Positions 52,874 through 64,000 of a DNA stretch of 64,000 nt are shown here, in pieces. The DNA is from Channa striata (Eukaryota > Chordata > Actinopteri > Anabantiformes > Channidae), in NCBI GenBank assembly GCA_033026295.1, contig CM065180.1, positions 16,774,023 through 16,838,022 on the forward strand, given 5' to 3'. Numbering within the stretch: position 1 is the stretch's first letter; each line of letters starts with the position of its first letter. The notes below the pieces were generated by a model. It had not been told where the DNA came from, did not search any database, and saw nothing but the letters and a program-made list of their open reading frames with translations. Made by a program: the position numbers and the translations under genes.

Positions 52874-55800
52874 TCATACTTCATCCATAAACGGTGTATT
52901 AACAAGGTGTCCGCTAGCTGCCATGGTCTTTTTTGCATCCACATTTTTTTTGCAGGCTATAAGGAAAGGATATAGATTTTAGATATACTTAATAAGCAAT
53001 ACAAACAATACACACATAAACTACTGTAGTGTTTTCTTCCCGTAGTACTGAATCTACTAGGTGACTTTAATTATGTGATCCAATCGTTTATAAAATGATT
53101 AAATGTTCTAATTACTGTAAAGTAAAATAATCAAATTGGAAAGTGAACAAGCAACATGAGGATGTCATTATGGGCTTGAGAAATCAATTTTTATGTATAT
53201 TGTTTAAATTCTATGAATCAAATAGTTTATTGATTTGGACAAACCATAATTTATAGCCCCGATCGATGATGAAATTTCACATTTAAAATACTGGCAAATA
53301 TCTATAATGACCTGACCGATTTAAACTGAGTGACAGGACGTGTTGTGTATTTCAAACTATTTATAAAATGCAGCCTCACTCTTCTCTATTAAATGCACTT
53401 TTGCCCTACCAGTGGTCTTTGTTTATAAGAAATGAGAAAATTAGTGAGCCCTATACAGATAATTACGAAACCATTTCAGACTTCTCAGGTGAGAAATCAT
53501 GGAGAACGTTAAGACTGTTTATTACCTTTTTTAATAATGAGAAAGCAAATTTTATGTCAAATGCACCGTGAATTAGCTAAACAGCAGTTCTGCAATTCAG
53601 TCTTTGCCAAGCATACATGGATTTGTTTGAAATAATTTGAACACGTTATATTAGATCTAATAGGTCTTATCACAGCAGTACGAGACAGCGAAATATCTGT
53701 GGTTATCTTGTTACCTTTGGCACAGCCTGGATTTCAGTTTTGCATATAAATTACACGTGGATTGCAGTTACAATATATTGCACTGGAAGCTGATGAGATT
53801 TTCTCATCGTCACCTTCTAATTTCAGAGCAATATACGGTAATTGCCTCTACAGCGAAGACACTCACCTTGACCACATCTTCTGTGGTGATTGTGTCTATA
53901 GCCTGGAGAACAGTGTCTGGAAGTTGATATGCTGCAGTGTTCAGAGCCTGAGCACCGATCTCCTCCATCAGACCATCTGACCCTTCTACTGACATCAGAT
54001 ACTCTGCTTTCACCTGGCTCCTTTGCAGAGATATCAAACACAGCAGCTATTCTTCAGTGAGAACTTTTGCTCTAACCTTTGTGTCTACGATAAATACTTC
54101 GCACTGAACTCGCTTTGCTCTGCTGATGTCAGCCTCTGACACATTTCCCTCTGCCGCAGCTCTCACTTGGGCAACGGAAGCTTTGATCACCTGCACAGAT
54201 AATTGAAACCAGCCAGAGTTTCGTGATTGTGACATATTCGCACATTTTATATTTGTCTTGGAAGGAATGCATTTAGTCGTCACCTCTGCGGCAGAAGCTG
54301 CTTGTGCAATGGTATAGACGCCAAACAGCTGTGGCCTGAAAGACAACCATTCGACATTAGTAACAGTTTCTGACTTTATAGCTAAAGTTCCACAGAGTAA
54401 AGAGCTAATAACTATTTAATGTTCTATATTTTAAAACTCACATCAAACGGCTGTGTGGTAGCTTAGGCAATTCCCTGGCTCAGTTTGCTAGTGATGTTTG
54501 AGCCCCTTTTCACGTGCATCCCGGTCCCCAGGATTCTTTGCAGCACACTAAAGGCATCAGCCTCCACACTACCTGTCACACCACCGTCACTTGCAATTAC
54601 TGCATGTACCAAGTCTTCGTGGTTCTGCACCCGCAGCTCACCTTAACACATTACACTGTTATTACAAGATCCAGCAATCTTTCATTACGTGTGTAATATG
54701 GCTATTAAACACAAGCTTTTACCTCCACGATATACAGATTTAACCACAGGTGCTCCGGCCCCACTGCGGACACTGAGGAAACCCTCGCCCACCTGCCTCA
54801 GGACACCTGGTATCATGTATATCATAGAATGTAACATTAACACACAATCATAGTAGGACAGGGAAATCATTAACTAAAACATAGCACCCATTAAGCAAAG
54901 AATTTAACATAAAAACTGTATGTGTGGTCATGGAGGCAAGTTAAGTCATTGATAACATTATTATGACAGTTCACACACAATTTACTCGGACAAGGCTAAT
55001 ACAACATCAGAGAGCTGACCATTAGTAGAACGAAGCCCCCGTAAGAAAAGCCTGAACATGAAGGAGAGCAGCTGTGATGCAGTTATACAGTCGAAATAGC
55101 CTCCACTAGTTAACACCTACCTAGTCCTACAAGAGCCATTCTGCCAGTGGTACAATTGTCCTGAACAAATGACTGCAGCTATAGAGGGAACAGAAAAAAA
55201 TGAGGTGTGTAAGAGCTCTGCAAAACTTACCAAACACTGGTCTTATTGCACAAACTATTGCTATAATCAAGAAGGTGCTAAATGGTTTATAAGTGTTAAT
55301 GACTCTCCTATGATACCACACAATTAACTGCTTTTTCTATGTATAAAAAGTAAACAAAAGTACGATTCATACCTGTTTAGGGGAAATACGACCGACCATG
55401 TTGTCAGGGCAGTAGAGAGAGTTGGACAAAGCAGTTTTGTACGCTGCTTCGTGCAACTTCTCTATTACACCTGCAGGAGAAAATGGAAGAACGACTCGGA
55501 TTTCAGCTGGACACGTACGATGTTCATCCAGGAAACTCGACTAACAACACAAGTGTCTGTTAAATCTCCAACAAGTCTCACTGATAATAGAAACATGTAA
55601 CATGCTAATTCTACTCTGCTCTGCAGTTATGTGTAGCTTATGTGATGCTTTAATCCTTCTTTATTAGAGTCCATTACATTTTCTGACTTTTAGGACCCTG
55701 TAGACACACTGTGTTTGTTTTGGCCCTAGACATATAAAATATATATAAAAAATGATGTCACATGACACTGGTGCCAGTAAAGAGCTAAATGGTTGCTCCT

Positions 55801-57888
55801 CCTGATACCAACCTATCAGAGGACACTGCTGAGCCACCGCCTTGTCAACCTTTACTCTGGACGTCAGTTCTTCTACCTCCCATGGCCGAACGTCCTGAGC
55901 TGTGGTCACACTGGCCTAAAAACTCCCACAGTAAATCTCTGCACACAACAGCAGTGAAGCATCAACACAGCTTTAAGGGTTTTTTTAATAAGATGTGTAT
56001 ACAACTAAAGAGTAAGCAAAAATAACACGACAGGCGTGACACAACCATAGATGCACTTACAGGTCGTCTCTCAAACAGTTTGCAGTGTAGGCCAGGGTCT
56101 CTGTTGATGATGTCACACTGCAAGTAAACAAAAGGCAGCTGGTTTAGCGGGGTGGGCTACGCTTACGGTGCGATTCTACTTTTGATTTTTAGCATAAAGC
56201 AGAAACAGTCAGTGTGCAGTAAGTACCCGTACTGACCTCAGGCTACCCCCCAGTGCTTCCACGCCACGACAGATCTTGAAGGCTGACGCACCCTTGGTCG
56301 TCTACAAACAGAGAAAAAGAGAAACAAAAAGTTGCACGTGAGAGGTGTGACAAATGTATATTGATTATATGAGGGCAGATTCTGCTTTAAGAACTGCAAT
56401 AAATTGGTTTACAGTTTCCCCAAACTTGTTCCACACTTACAAACTACCAGCTTTGCAGCCAGTCGTAGAACATGGGAGACACCCTGGTTTTCCAAAGTGT
56501 CATAGCGACTCCCAGCTTTCACAAATACGCCCACGTTGGAAAAGGGGGAGTAGTTCTCCAGGGATGTTATCACCAGGCCATTTAGGAGCTTGGACACCTG
56601 ATGAAGCAAAGAAAGAAGTTACTGTAAATTTTACAGTAAATACAGGAACAGCTGTTGTGTGGATGAAAGCTGCACATACCTGGACACTTTCAGGAGGGGA
56701 AGGGGCAGCTGTGGGGGCTCTCCGGGCTGCGAGGGGCTTGGTCAGCGCCTCAATCCACCTCGCAGAAGCGTTGTGGTGACACCAAATTAAAAACTGAATT
56801 TAATAGCAGCTCTTTCTCTGAGAGCATCAAGAACAAGGACAAGCTTCATCCATCATCTATCCTTGACTGAACCTCAGGCTGTGTAGACATTTGGGTCCAG
56901 GTAAAAAAGCAGGGAGACAGTCTGTTATTTCAAACAGATTGAAGTGTGAAGGATTTACTTTCTCCCTCATGCTCAAGTACACCACAAAAGCAGGCAGGCT
57001 TGTGAATGGACAAAGCTTAGCCAGCTTTAATATTTTATGACACATGCTTTTAAGTGTCTTCATTCTTAATCCTGTTTAAGTAAATTCCCACTAAATGCAT
57101 GTATCAGTGGCTCCCAGCTTCACTCCCAGATGATTACAAGACAAAGCTGACAAGCCACATTAAAGAACAATTTTATGTATATCTTCCTTCTATGTAATGT
57201 ATATATTGACCACTACATATTATTTAGATGAAAACAAGGAATTTACCTTTTGAAAGCAATGACATTTAAAATTAATCTGATAAACTATATAATGTGTAAC
57301 TGGTAGTTAATATGCAGGGAATGTGTAATTTCAGGTGGTGCCAAGTAAGGCTGCAATTATAATCGTATAAACCAATTCAAATGATCATTAATCTTTCACC
57401 ATTAGACTGATAATGTTAATGTTCCATCTATCACGTGTCAAACTGCAGAAACTGACAGTTATGAAGTTATGTGGGGCTGCTGTGATTATACATAAGTGAA
57501 ATATCAGGATGTTATTAGATTATGACCAAATCTGGAAATGACGTTCAGATTCGCTCCAGCTGAGCAATGACCAATGAAGAAACAGAACCAGGCGGTTTTA
57601 GTGCACATGTGGGCTGCGGTCAGTCTGTCTGTCTGTCTGTCTGTCATTCACTACGAATGAACGATCCGGGACGATCTCGCAGACTGAGCAAACGTTAAAT
57701 CAAACGAACCTGCGGCGGTTATTCGCCTCTTAGCAAAGCGACTCGCCACCGGGCTAACGACAACTAAGACGGTTCCGTTTTTCAAGCAGGCCGAGCAGAG
57801 CTCAGTTCCTGTCGGTTCCGCAGCTCAGAGCAAACCGAGGACCGACAGGATTCACGGGGAGATCATTTAGAGACCGAACTCCTCTCAT
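52874..57888 (-). pseudogene. uqcrc2: Broken uqcrc2 (complex III core protein 2), unprocessed
   Basis: Exon-like blocks in order: 57856-57888 (weak, MRGVRSL), 56680-56793, 56448-56597, 56237-56301, 56061-56117, 55813-55938, 55373-55470, 55121-55178, 54723-54806, 54442-54641, 54284-54335, 54114-54190, 53867-54020 and 52874-52956. Recognisable pieces include NGLVITSLENYSP, VKAGSRYDTLENQGVSH, TTKGASAFKICRGVEALGG, LHEAAYKTALSNSLYCPD, RMALVGLG, LFGVYTIAQAASAAEV and EYLMSVEGSDGLMEEIGAQA. Intact UQCRC2 is a peptidase-like structural subunit of mitochondrial complex III. Defects: TAA at 54463-54465 where relatives have Lys; an extra base in 55813-55938; the SAFNASYSDSG block absent between 54442 and 54335; a GC donor at 54112-54113; a one-base loss in an A tract of the last exon; SHP missing near 54806. 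Introns are kept, so it is not a retrocopy. Assembly error in a real gene is the main alternative. Confidence 0.75.
57621..57646. repeat. GTCT tetranucleotide repeat
   Basis: About six uninterrupted tctg/gtct units just to the left of the CpG-rich stretch at the 5' end of the uqcrc2 remnant. Confidence 0.95.
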
Positions 57889-57960
57889 GGTACCAGGTGA
57901 CAGCTGACATCCTACCCACAATCCACTGCGCCGAGCCGCCGATCAAAGATGATCAGGAGG
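57647..57960 (-). promoter_or_regulatory. CpG-rich 5' region of uqcrc2 remnant
   Basis: CpG density rises here (gcggcggttattcgcc, gcgactcgccaccggg) relative to flanks. The minus-strand candidate first exon (ATG at 57886-57888, donor CCCC|GTGAAT) lies within it, so it looks like the ancestral promoter. Whether it still works is unknown. Confidence 0.4.
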
Positions 57961-58518
57961 TCAAGATAAAAAAGTAGAACTGCAGGAATGTACCAAGTTC
58001 ACTGAACCGGTTCTCCATTCTACACCTCAAGGATCCGTTAACCCTTCGATACCCACCGCTAATTACTCCAATCAGGCTTTGCTGTGTCAATGGAAAGCTG
58101 GCAGACACCATCTCGAGCTTCCCAGTGACTGAACACGCCTGATCCAGCTGATAATCTGTGCAGTGCTGGGTAAACTGGGAACCTGTGTTGTACAGATTTA
58201 TATCTCATAATATCTGTTCTTATAAATCTACATCAGCTTATTCTGAGAATAGAGCCTAAAATAATTTTGACTTATTTCAACCTAGTGAGTATTTTTGAAA
58301 TCAGCCCTAACCTTTCAGGCTTTCTGCCTTGTTTGCTTTTGCAGAGACTGACATAATTGGATGCCCACTGCTTCTTTTTAATTTTATATATATTCTGCAT
58401 CTAGGCTTTTAAGTTAAACTAATGAAAAAACTTTGCAAACATGCAAACTAAATAGGTAGTCTTCAAAAAAAGAATCAACTCGTTCTACATTTGATTATAA
58501 GTGTTACTGAGGGAAGCG
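57961..58518. other. Spacer between uqcrc2 remnant and kelch gene
   Basis: AT-rich spacer with no recognised gene. It ends in a CA microsatellite next to the 3' end of the kelch gene. Confidence 0.5.
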
Positions 58519-58541
58519 CACACACACACACACACACACAA
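58519..58541. repeat. CA microsatellite
   Basis: About 11-12 uninterrupted ca units. Confidence 0.95.
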
Positions 58542-58556
58542 AATGAAATAAACATC

Positions 58557-58562
58557 TTTATT
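58557..58562 (-). terminator. Candidate kelch gene polyadenylation signal
   Basis: AATAAA on the minus strand about 645 bases past the kelch gene stop. A 3' UTR of this length is ordinary for a KLHL gene. Confidence 0.45.
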
Positions 58563-59205
58563 AGAACCCAACTACACTTGAATTCACTAGGATGCATAAT
58601 GCACACTACATTACAAAAATATATTCAACATATTACAGGTAGTAAAGACAATCATTGAGAAGACTGCTCACATGTAGACATATTTTCACAGGAAACCTTC
58701 AAAAATATGTTTCAGTTCTTTGGCTGATAGAGCATATTTTCATACAGTGAAATGTTTACGACAACTGTTTTGTTTTTGAAAGGTCATTCTCACAGCTGGA
58801 CACACCCCAATAAATACATCACAAAATCATAATACAAAAATACACTATGTTGGCTGGGAAAATCTTCACAGATTTAAGGTGTAAACATCCTCAACATGTT
58901 CACGTCATACAGAGTGACCTCAGACTCCTGACTGAATCGTCCACCTTGACCTAAGATTACGTGGGTTGATGACATTTCCTATCTTGGCACGCCAAAGGAG
59001 AGACTCATTCTACAAGCAGTCATTGAAAAAAAAAAAAAACTTCTGCCACCAGTAACAGCTCAACAGCTCAAACAGTGCCTCACACTGCCTAAATCCAGGC
59101 ACTACTTCACAGCTCACTGATCTCCACAGCTCTGAGCTTTATAGTGCATCATCCCCAGCGTGGGAGCAAAGATAACCAAGCAGGATTCCTTCACAGTGTC
59201 CTGCC

Positions 59206-62200
59206 TCAGTTCTCATTTGGTGTCCCAGGACAGCTGCTGATGTGGATGTCCTTCCTCAGCTTGAGGGAGACACAGCTGAGCCAGCTACGACTGGTGGGCA
59301 TCTCCCCGACTATTTCCCAGGTGTCTGTGTCTTCACAGTATCTCTCAATAGTGTCATGATATCTGCATGTAAGGGGTGGTCAGCAATTAAGTTGTAAATC
59401 AAACTGTAGTCTCAAGTAGTGATGGTGTTCTCAAAAAAATAAAAAAAAGGCAGCAAACAAGCCTTTCCTTCGGTTTTTAATCTCAGTCAAAATTTTCCAT
59501 GTTGTCAAGACCCACAGGAACTAAATAGTACAGACTTACTGCATTTCACCTAGCATGCAGACAACGTGAAGAGGGGCTAATTATATGGGTATATATTTTT
59601 TGCCATTCTATTGCAGAAACTTAAATGGCAGAGGTGGAAGTACAAGTACATTTCTATTAAGTATCTGCATCTTTATAATTACAGACGTATTGATGAACCA
59701 AAAGTGAAAGTAACATAAAATGAAGTAATTAATGAAGTTCCCTTAAAAATTCTATTTAGGTAAAGTACTTAAGTCAGACCTTATTTTGCATTTTAGCAAG
59801 GAGAAGGTAGTTCTAATATTAGTTTGGAAATGATTCCTGGTCTTCTGGCAAAAAAAACAAAAACAAACCATACAACTCTTTTAAATGGCCCCTCACCTGT
59901 CCCAGCCTTCTTCTCCTCCCAGAACGTAGATCTTTCCATCCACCACTGCAGCACCAGGTCGGTAGCGCCGTTCTTTCATTGGGGCACACATGGTCCACTG
60001 GTTAGTCTTGGGATTGTAACACTCCACCTTATCGGTGTTCTCTGTGGAAGCGTGCCATCCACCTAGAAGGAAGGACAAGATTTGACAAGAGAAATAACTG
60101 CATTGGTTGATTATAAAGAGGTGTGAATCAAGAAACGTTGAAAGCAAAAGTTGTTTTACCTATAACATAGATCTTTCCTTTGAGGGTGCAAGCAGCAGAA
60201 CCAGAGCGAGCAATCTGCATCGGGGCGACTTCCGTCCAAACACAGGTTTTAGGGTTGTACACCTGAGCGAGATCTGTGCCGTCTCCATCCTCTAGAACCG
60301 CACCACCTGCCAGGACACAAACAAACATGGACGGAAAAATTTTAAACACCTTTTGTGAAACAGTATTTTTGAAATAAAAAGTAAAACCTTGAAAACAGTC
60401 TGCATACCAGTAACATAAAGAAGCCCATCCAAGGCCACCACAGCCGGACTCGTGACAGCCATCTTCACAGACTCTGTGAACTGCCAGGAGTTGGTGTGGG
60501 GGTTGTAGCACTCAACAGAGTCGAGACGAGAGCGTCCTTCCCACCCTCCCACTGCATAGACGAAACCATCCAGCATCACCAGGCCTGAGTAAACAGGGGG
60601 ATGTGACAATATTCTGCATCAACATGAGAAACACGCCCTAAGTTTTTATTTATAGCTTCTAAATTGAATTTCAACTTTGAGATCCGTGCAACAGGTGACT
60701 CTAAACTCCCGATGTGAGTATGAATGGTTGTCTGAGTATGTCTCTCTTTGTTGTCTCGGAGAGAGACTGGCCATCTGTCCAGGGTGAAACTTCCTTTCTC
60801 CCATTGACAGCTGGCATAGGCTCAAGCCCCCACACAACCCTGAACAGGATAAGCAGTTAAGATAACAAGTGGATGGATGGAGATCAGCCCTGTTGATCAG
60901 GATTTGTAGAAGCTGCTGCCGTTGTTGTTTCAGTTGTAACAACACTGGCCAAATGTAAGACATAGTATGTAGCACGTTATTAAACGCCATGTTGCATCCA
61001 CCCTACCTAACTCAGATCGAGCCACGTTCATGGGAGCCATCTCCATCCAGGAGTCGAAGCAGGGGTCATAGCGCCACATCTCCCTACTGGCTGAACCGTC
61101 GGGAAATTCTCCTCCTGCCAAATACAGAGTCGAGTCTACACAGAAACAAGGGAGGAGGAGGAGTGGCAGAGGATGGAATGATAAAGGTCATTTATCATGT
61201 GCACCTAGGCGGAGTTTCTCATTTTAGAGTGAACTCAATATAGGGTCACTTTTGAGTTTAAACCGTTCCCTACCTGATACGACCAGGCCGTGTTTGCTTA
61301 CAGCGAAGGGCAGGCAGGCCAGATTTTTCCACTGATTTGTCACAGGATCGAAGCTCTCGACGCTGCGCAGCACCACCTTGTCATCCTCTCCTCCAACTGT
61401 CACTATCACTTCAGCCGTCCCTGTTGCCATGGCAACAAGATGGGAAACAGAAAGGAATGAGACGAGTCACGCAAGTCTTTGATCAACTGTTGATATAACA
61501 GATAAATAACCCTGTAGTATACAATGTAGATGTGTTTAAGGATGCAACCAATTACTATTTTATCATTTATTGGTCTGTTAATTAGTTTCTTTATGTATAA
61601 TTTATGTTCCAAAAGAAAATTTTCAGAATCACAGTTTCTTAAAGCCTGAGCAGACATGGTGACATGTCTTGCCCATAAACCAAACATGTGGTTCAGCCTC
61701 AGAGACCAATTACAATCTGTAAACCTTTGCATTTAGAAACCCAGTGAACAGACTGATGTTAGACTGATTGTGTGTCTCTTTACATTAAAGGAAACACAAT
61801 ATAGAAAATCTATTAATGACATTTTAAACTACTAAGTTTGCTAAAATTCAAGCAAGAGCAAGAGAAACTTGTCCACACAGATGCACGCTCAAATACCCAT
61901 AAAGCTAAATTAAAAGATTTATTGAAAATGTCCACTGTGAATGTGTTCACCTGTGGACCTGCGTGGCCGTGCCCTTGGGCAGTAAAGCTCTCCGCGTCGG
62001 TCCTTTAGCAGCAGGTAGTCCTTGGCCTCAGAGATGAGCCTCTGGCAGCTCTGGTTCTCCTTCACAACATCCAAGGACTCAATCACATCGTGGAGGTAGT
62101 AGGGGCTGATGAGAGGCAGACGGATGTGCTCGAGGACCTTTGAAGAACACAGTAAAGGAAATATGTTTTACCATACAGTTAATCACAACCACTGTACCTC

Positions 62201-64000
62201 AAGTACAACATGAATGTGTGATCCATTTATAAATCATTTAACCATCCTACCAAACATAGGACCAAGAGTGCCTTTCAATTTGTATTGAAGAGTTATGCAG
62301 TTTATCCTGTGGGACATTATATGTACCAGTGTGGATTCGTTAAAGCAGAAAGGTTCGGTGAGGATTTACAGTACATTTAGATAAGACAGAGAGCTACGTA
62401 TATTTTCTTATGACAAATCTGTGGCACAACAAGCATAAAACGTAAACGCAAGTAAATCTGACCTTTTCAAAGTTCTGTTTGCGAGAGGGGCATTTATTCA
62501 ACCACAGCATGGCAGCCTCAAACACCATCTCCTCTTTAGGCACATTGAGATCATCACTGGCAATAATTTCAGTCAGTTTGTCCACACACAGTGACAAAAA
62601 TTCATCCTGTTGGGGGAAATGGGAAGAATTACAGCAGGATTCTTAAAAGAAACTACTAGCCACCCTGCTTTTTAAACCCACGCATATGTTTATGGAATTT
62701 ATTCACTAGTAGAGCTTAGTTTGACAACTGACAAGCAGGTGGATTATCTTTGTTAAGCTCTTCACACGTGAAACTCACAAGGCTGGCAGGTTAAATTTTG
62801 CTGCTCTGCTCTAATTCCATTGTGATGGCTAGTTTTTATACAGTAGTTCAAAAATAATTTACTCACTGGCCCAGAACAGAGTAAACTACCTTTAATTAAA
62901 AAGTTCACATAAAATTGTGTAAATTTTATTTCAAGCTACAATCTATGTTTTCTGAATCATATATGGTAATAAACTGACAAACAGATAATATTTTTTGTAT
63001 ACGAAATGGCAAATAACTACATAATCCCTGGTTTCAGCTCCAATGATGATATACTGTACAATGTAAAAAGTTTAAGCAGTTTTTCCAAATGTGGTTCATT
63101 AGGTCGCCCCCAAGAAAATGTTTGGCTTGGATCACAAAATCATTTCTTATTGTATGATCCATTTGATTATTTGACACAAAACATTGGAAACCTATCTTAA
63201 ATATTAAGATAAGGGAAGTACAAGATTAGGATTTACAGCAAATCCTAACCAACCAACCAACTTACCACCTTCTCTTATCTTACTAACTGATCCTAACTCA
63301 GGTTTAACTAAATGCTAAATACTTAATGGAACATCAGCTTTGAACTGTTACCTAGCAACAGATGCTACTTCCCTCATCTTGCCAGCCTGTTTTGTATTCC
63401 GTTAGATATCCTCATCAAAACATAAAATCAAAAGACACTTCGATTCAAGACACGAGTTAGAACTGTTGATAACTTGCTGACAAACTCAAAGATAGTCTTT
63501 TCAAGAAAATTACCACAACGACAACAGCAACAACAAAGGAAGAGTGGGCTAACTATAATCAAAATGATTACCAAATAATTAAGACTGTAAGCTAGGTCCC
63601 TAATGACATTCAGGGTGGCATGTGGCATCAGAGACTGTCCTGAATTTCCATATAGATAATGAATAGTTTCGCCTAAATAGACATTCCCAGCTGTTATATA
63701 TTGAGGACAATATATTATTTTAAGACAATGTACTACTTCATCACTATGCATAACATAAGATTTCCCCCATTCTCTTGGGACACTGCAGCAAACACATCAG
63801 TGTACAGGAGTGAGACTGCGAAATAAAACGTGGCTCCATCAGCCACTCACCTGCTGATAGACACTGCTGAAGTGCTCAAGAATGTAGTCCATGCTGCGTT
63901 TCTCCAGCACCTTACAGGAATGAGCTTCGGCGAAGCAGTGAATCCCCACGCAGTTCATCTCATCCATCTGACGCTCCATGAAATGACAACAGGCCTCTCT
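59206..64000 (-). CDS. Kelch-like (KLHL) protein, BACK plus six kelch repeats; 5' end missing
   Basis: Nine exons in transcript order: 63851-64000 (continues right), 62463-62606, 61951-62137, 61274-61420, 61007-61135, 60408-60584, 60160-60306, 59897-60062 and 59206-59362 (TGA at 59206). All are GT-AG with matching phases and no internal stop; 467 residues are in the window. The N-terminal part (FMERQMDEMNCVGIHCFAEA to about CPRARPRRSTG) is a BACK domain. Six kelch repeats follow, each with a GG pair and a Y/W pair, such as MWRYDPCFDSW, VECYNPHTNSW, VECYNPKTNQW and IERYCEDTDTW. The BTB domain, which would bind CUL3, should lie just beyond the right edge. KLHL proteins usually select substrates for CUL3 ubiquitin ligases. 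I could not match it to a named KLHL; the RPRRSTG linker resembles the KLHL24/35 group, but the kelch part does not clearly fit. Confidence 0.9.
59630..59790 (+). repeat. Degenerate 'ggtggaagtacaagtac' teleost repeat
   Basis: Begins cagaggtggaagtacaagta and continues through aaaagtgaaagtaac and taaagtacttaagtcagacc, a worn member of the same family as 11146-11230. It lies in the last kelch intron. Confidence 0.45.
60700..60880 (+). repeat. Dispersed repeat with 'ggatggatgg' tail
   Basis: In order it contains gtatgaatggttgtctgagt, gactggccatctgtccaggg, cccattgacagctggcatag, gctcaagcccccacacaacc, ctgaacaggataagcagtta and tggatggatgg. This is the well-known teleost repeat ('gactggcgacctgtccagggtg... 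gacagctgggataggctccagc... ggataagcggt... ggatggatgg'), probably the 3' tail of a LINE and its derived SINEs. It lies in a kelch intron, opposite to the gene. Confidence 0.75.

Noticed and set aside
52686..52877. 63-residue minus-strand frame at the end of uqcrc2
   Set aside because: It overlaps the ancestral stop codon in another frame and runs into the presumed 3' UTR.
56354..56779. 141-residue plus-strand open frame
   Set aside because: It runs antisense across two uqcrc2 exons and shows no similarity of its own.
52874..57888. Processed (retro) copy of uqcrc2
   Set aside because: Introns with recognisable splice sites lie at the expected places, so it is a decayed genomic copy, not a retrocopy.
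60646..60990. 114-residue minus-strand frame between kelch exons
   Set aside because: It reads through the dispersed repeat at 60700-60880 in a kelch intron and has no kelch motif.
1..64000. CRISPR arrays, prophage or bacterial operons
   Set aside because: Genes are intron-split vertebrate genes; repeats are microsatellites and transposon pieces, with no regularly spaced direct repeats.

Overview
The window looks like nuclear DNA from a teleost fish. The genes are split by GT-AG introns, and the long non-coding stretches carry microsatellites and the kinds of dispersed repeats typical of fish: a decayed Tc1-like transposon, the 'tggtggaagaagta' repeat and the 'ggatggatgg'-tailed repeat. No bacterial, phage or CRISPR features were seen. 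Species cannot be named from the sequence alone.

Layout from left to right. (1) 769-4308, plus strand: six exons of a cdr2 (cerebellar degeneration-related protein 2) gene whose first exon lies left of the window. (2) 6198-6279, plus: a tRNA-Leu(UAG). (3) 6971-15543, minus: an intact 11-exon sdr42e2, an extended short-chain dehydrogenase of the 3-beta-HSD type, with a likely non-coding exon near 16335. (4) 16.5-35 kb: a gene-poor interval with repeats only. (5) 35186-50275, minus: mosmo (modulator of smoothened) in three coding exons separated by introns of about 6.0 and 8.6 kb, with a CpG-rich promoter at about 50.3-51.3 kb. (6) 51629-52000: an internally deleted Tc1/mariner remnant. (7) 52874-57888, minus: the exon set of uqcrc2 (complex III core protein 2) in order, but broken by an in-frame stop, two frame problems, a missing conserved block and a GC splice donor. 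I call it an unprocessed pseudogene or decaying duplicate. (8) 59206-64000, minus: nine exons encoding the BACK and kelch parts of a KLHL protein; its BTB end lies right of the window.

The set cdr2, sdr42e2, mosmo and uqcrc2 matches genes that sit together on human 16p12.2, so this is a conserved vertebrate block. Several human neighbours (EEF2K, POLR3E, VWA3A, PDZD9) were not recognised here. That gene loss, together with the broken uqcrc2, fits a chromosome copy thinned out after the teleost genome duplication. The genes do not form a pathway: they share a neighbourhood, not a function. I saw no convincing new biological system. The items most worth a second look are the uqcrc2 decay, two strong hairpins (5514-5561 and 17731-17768) and the kelch gene that I could not assign to a named member.
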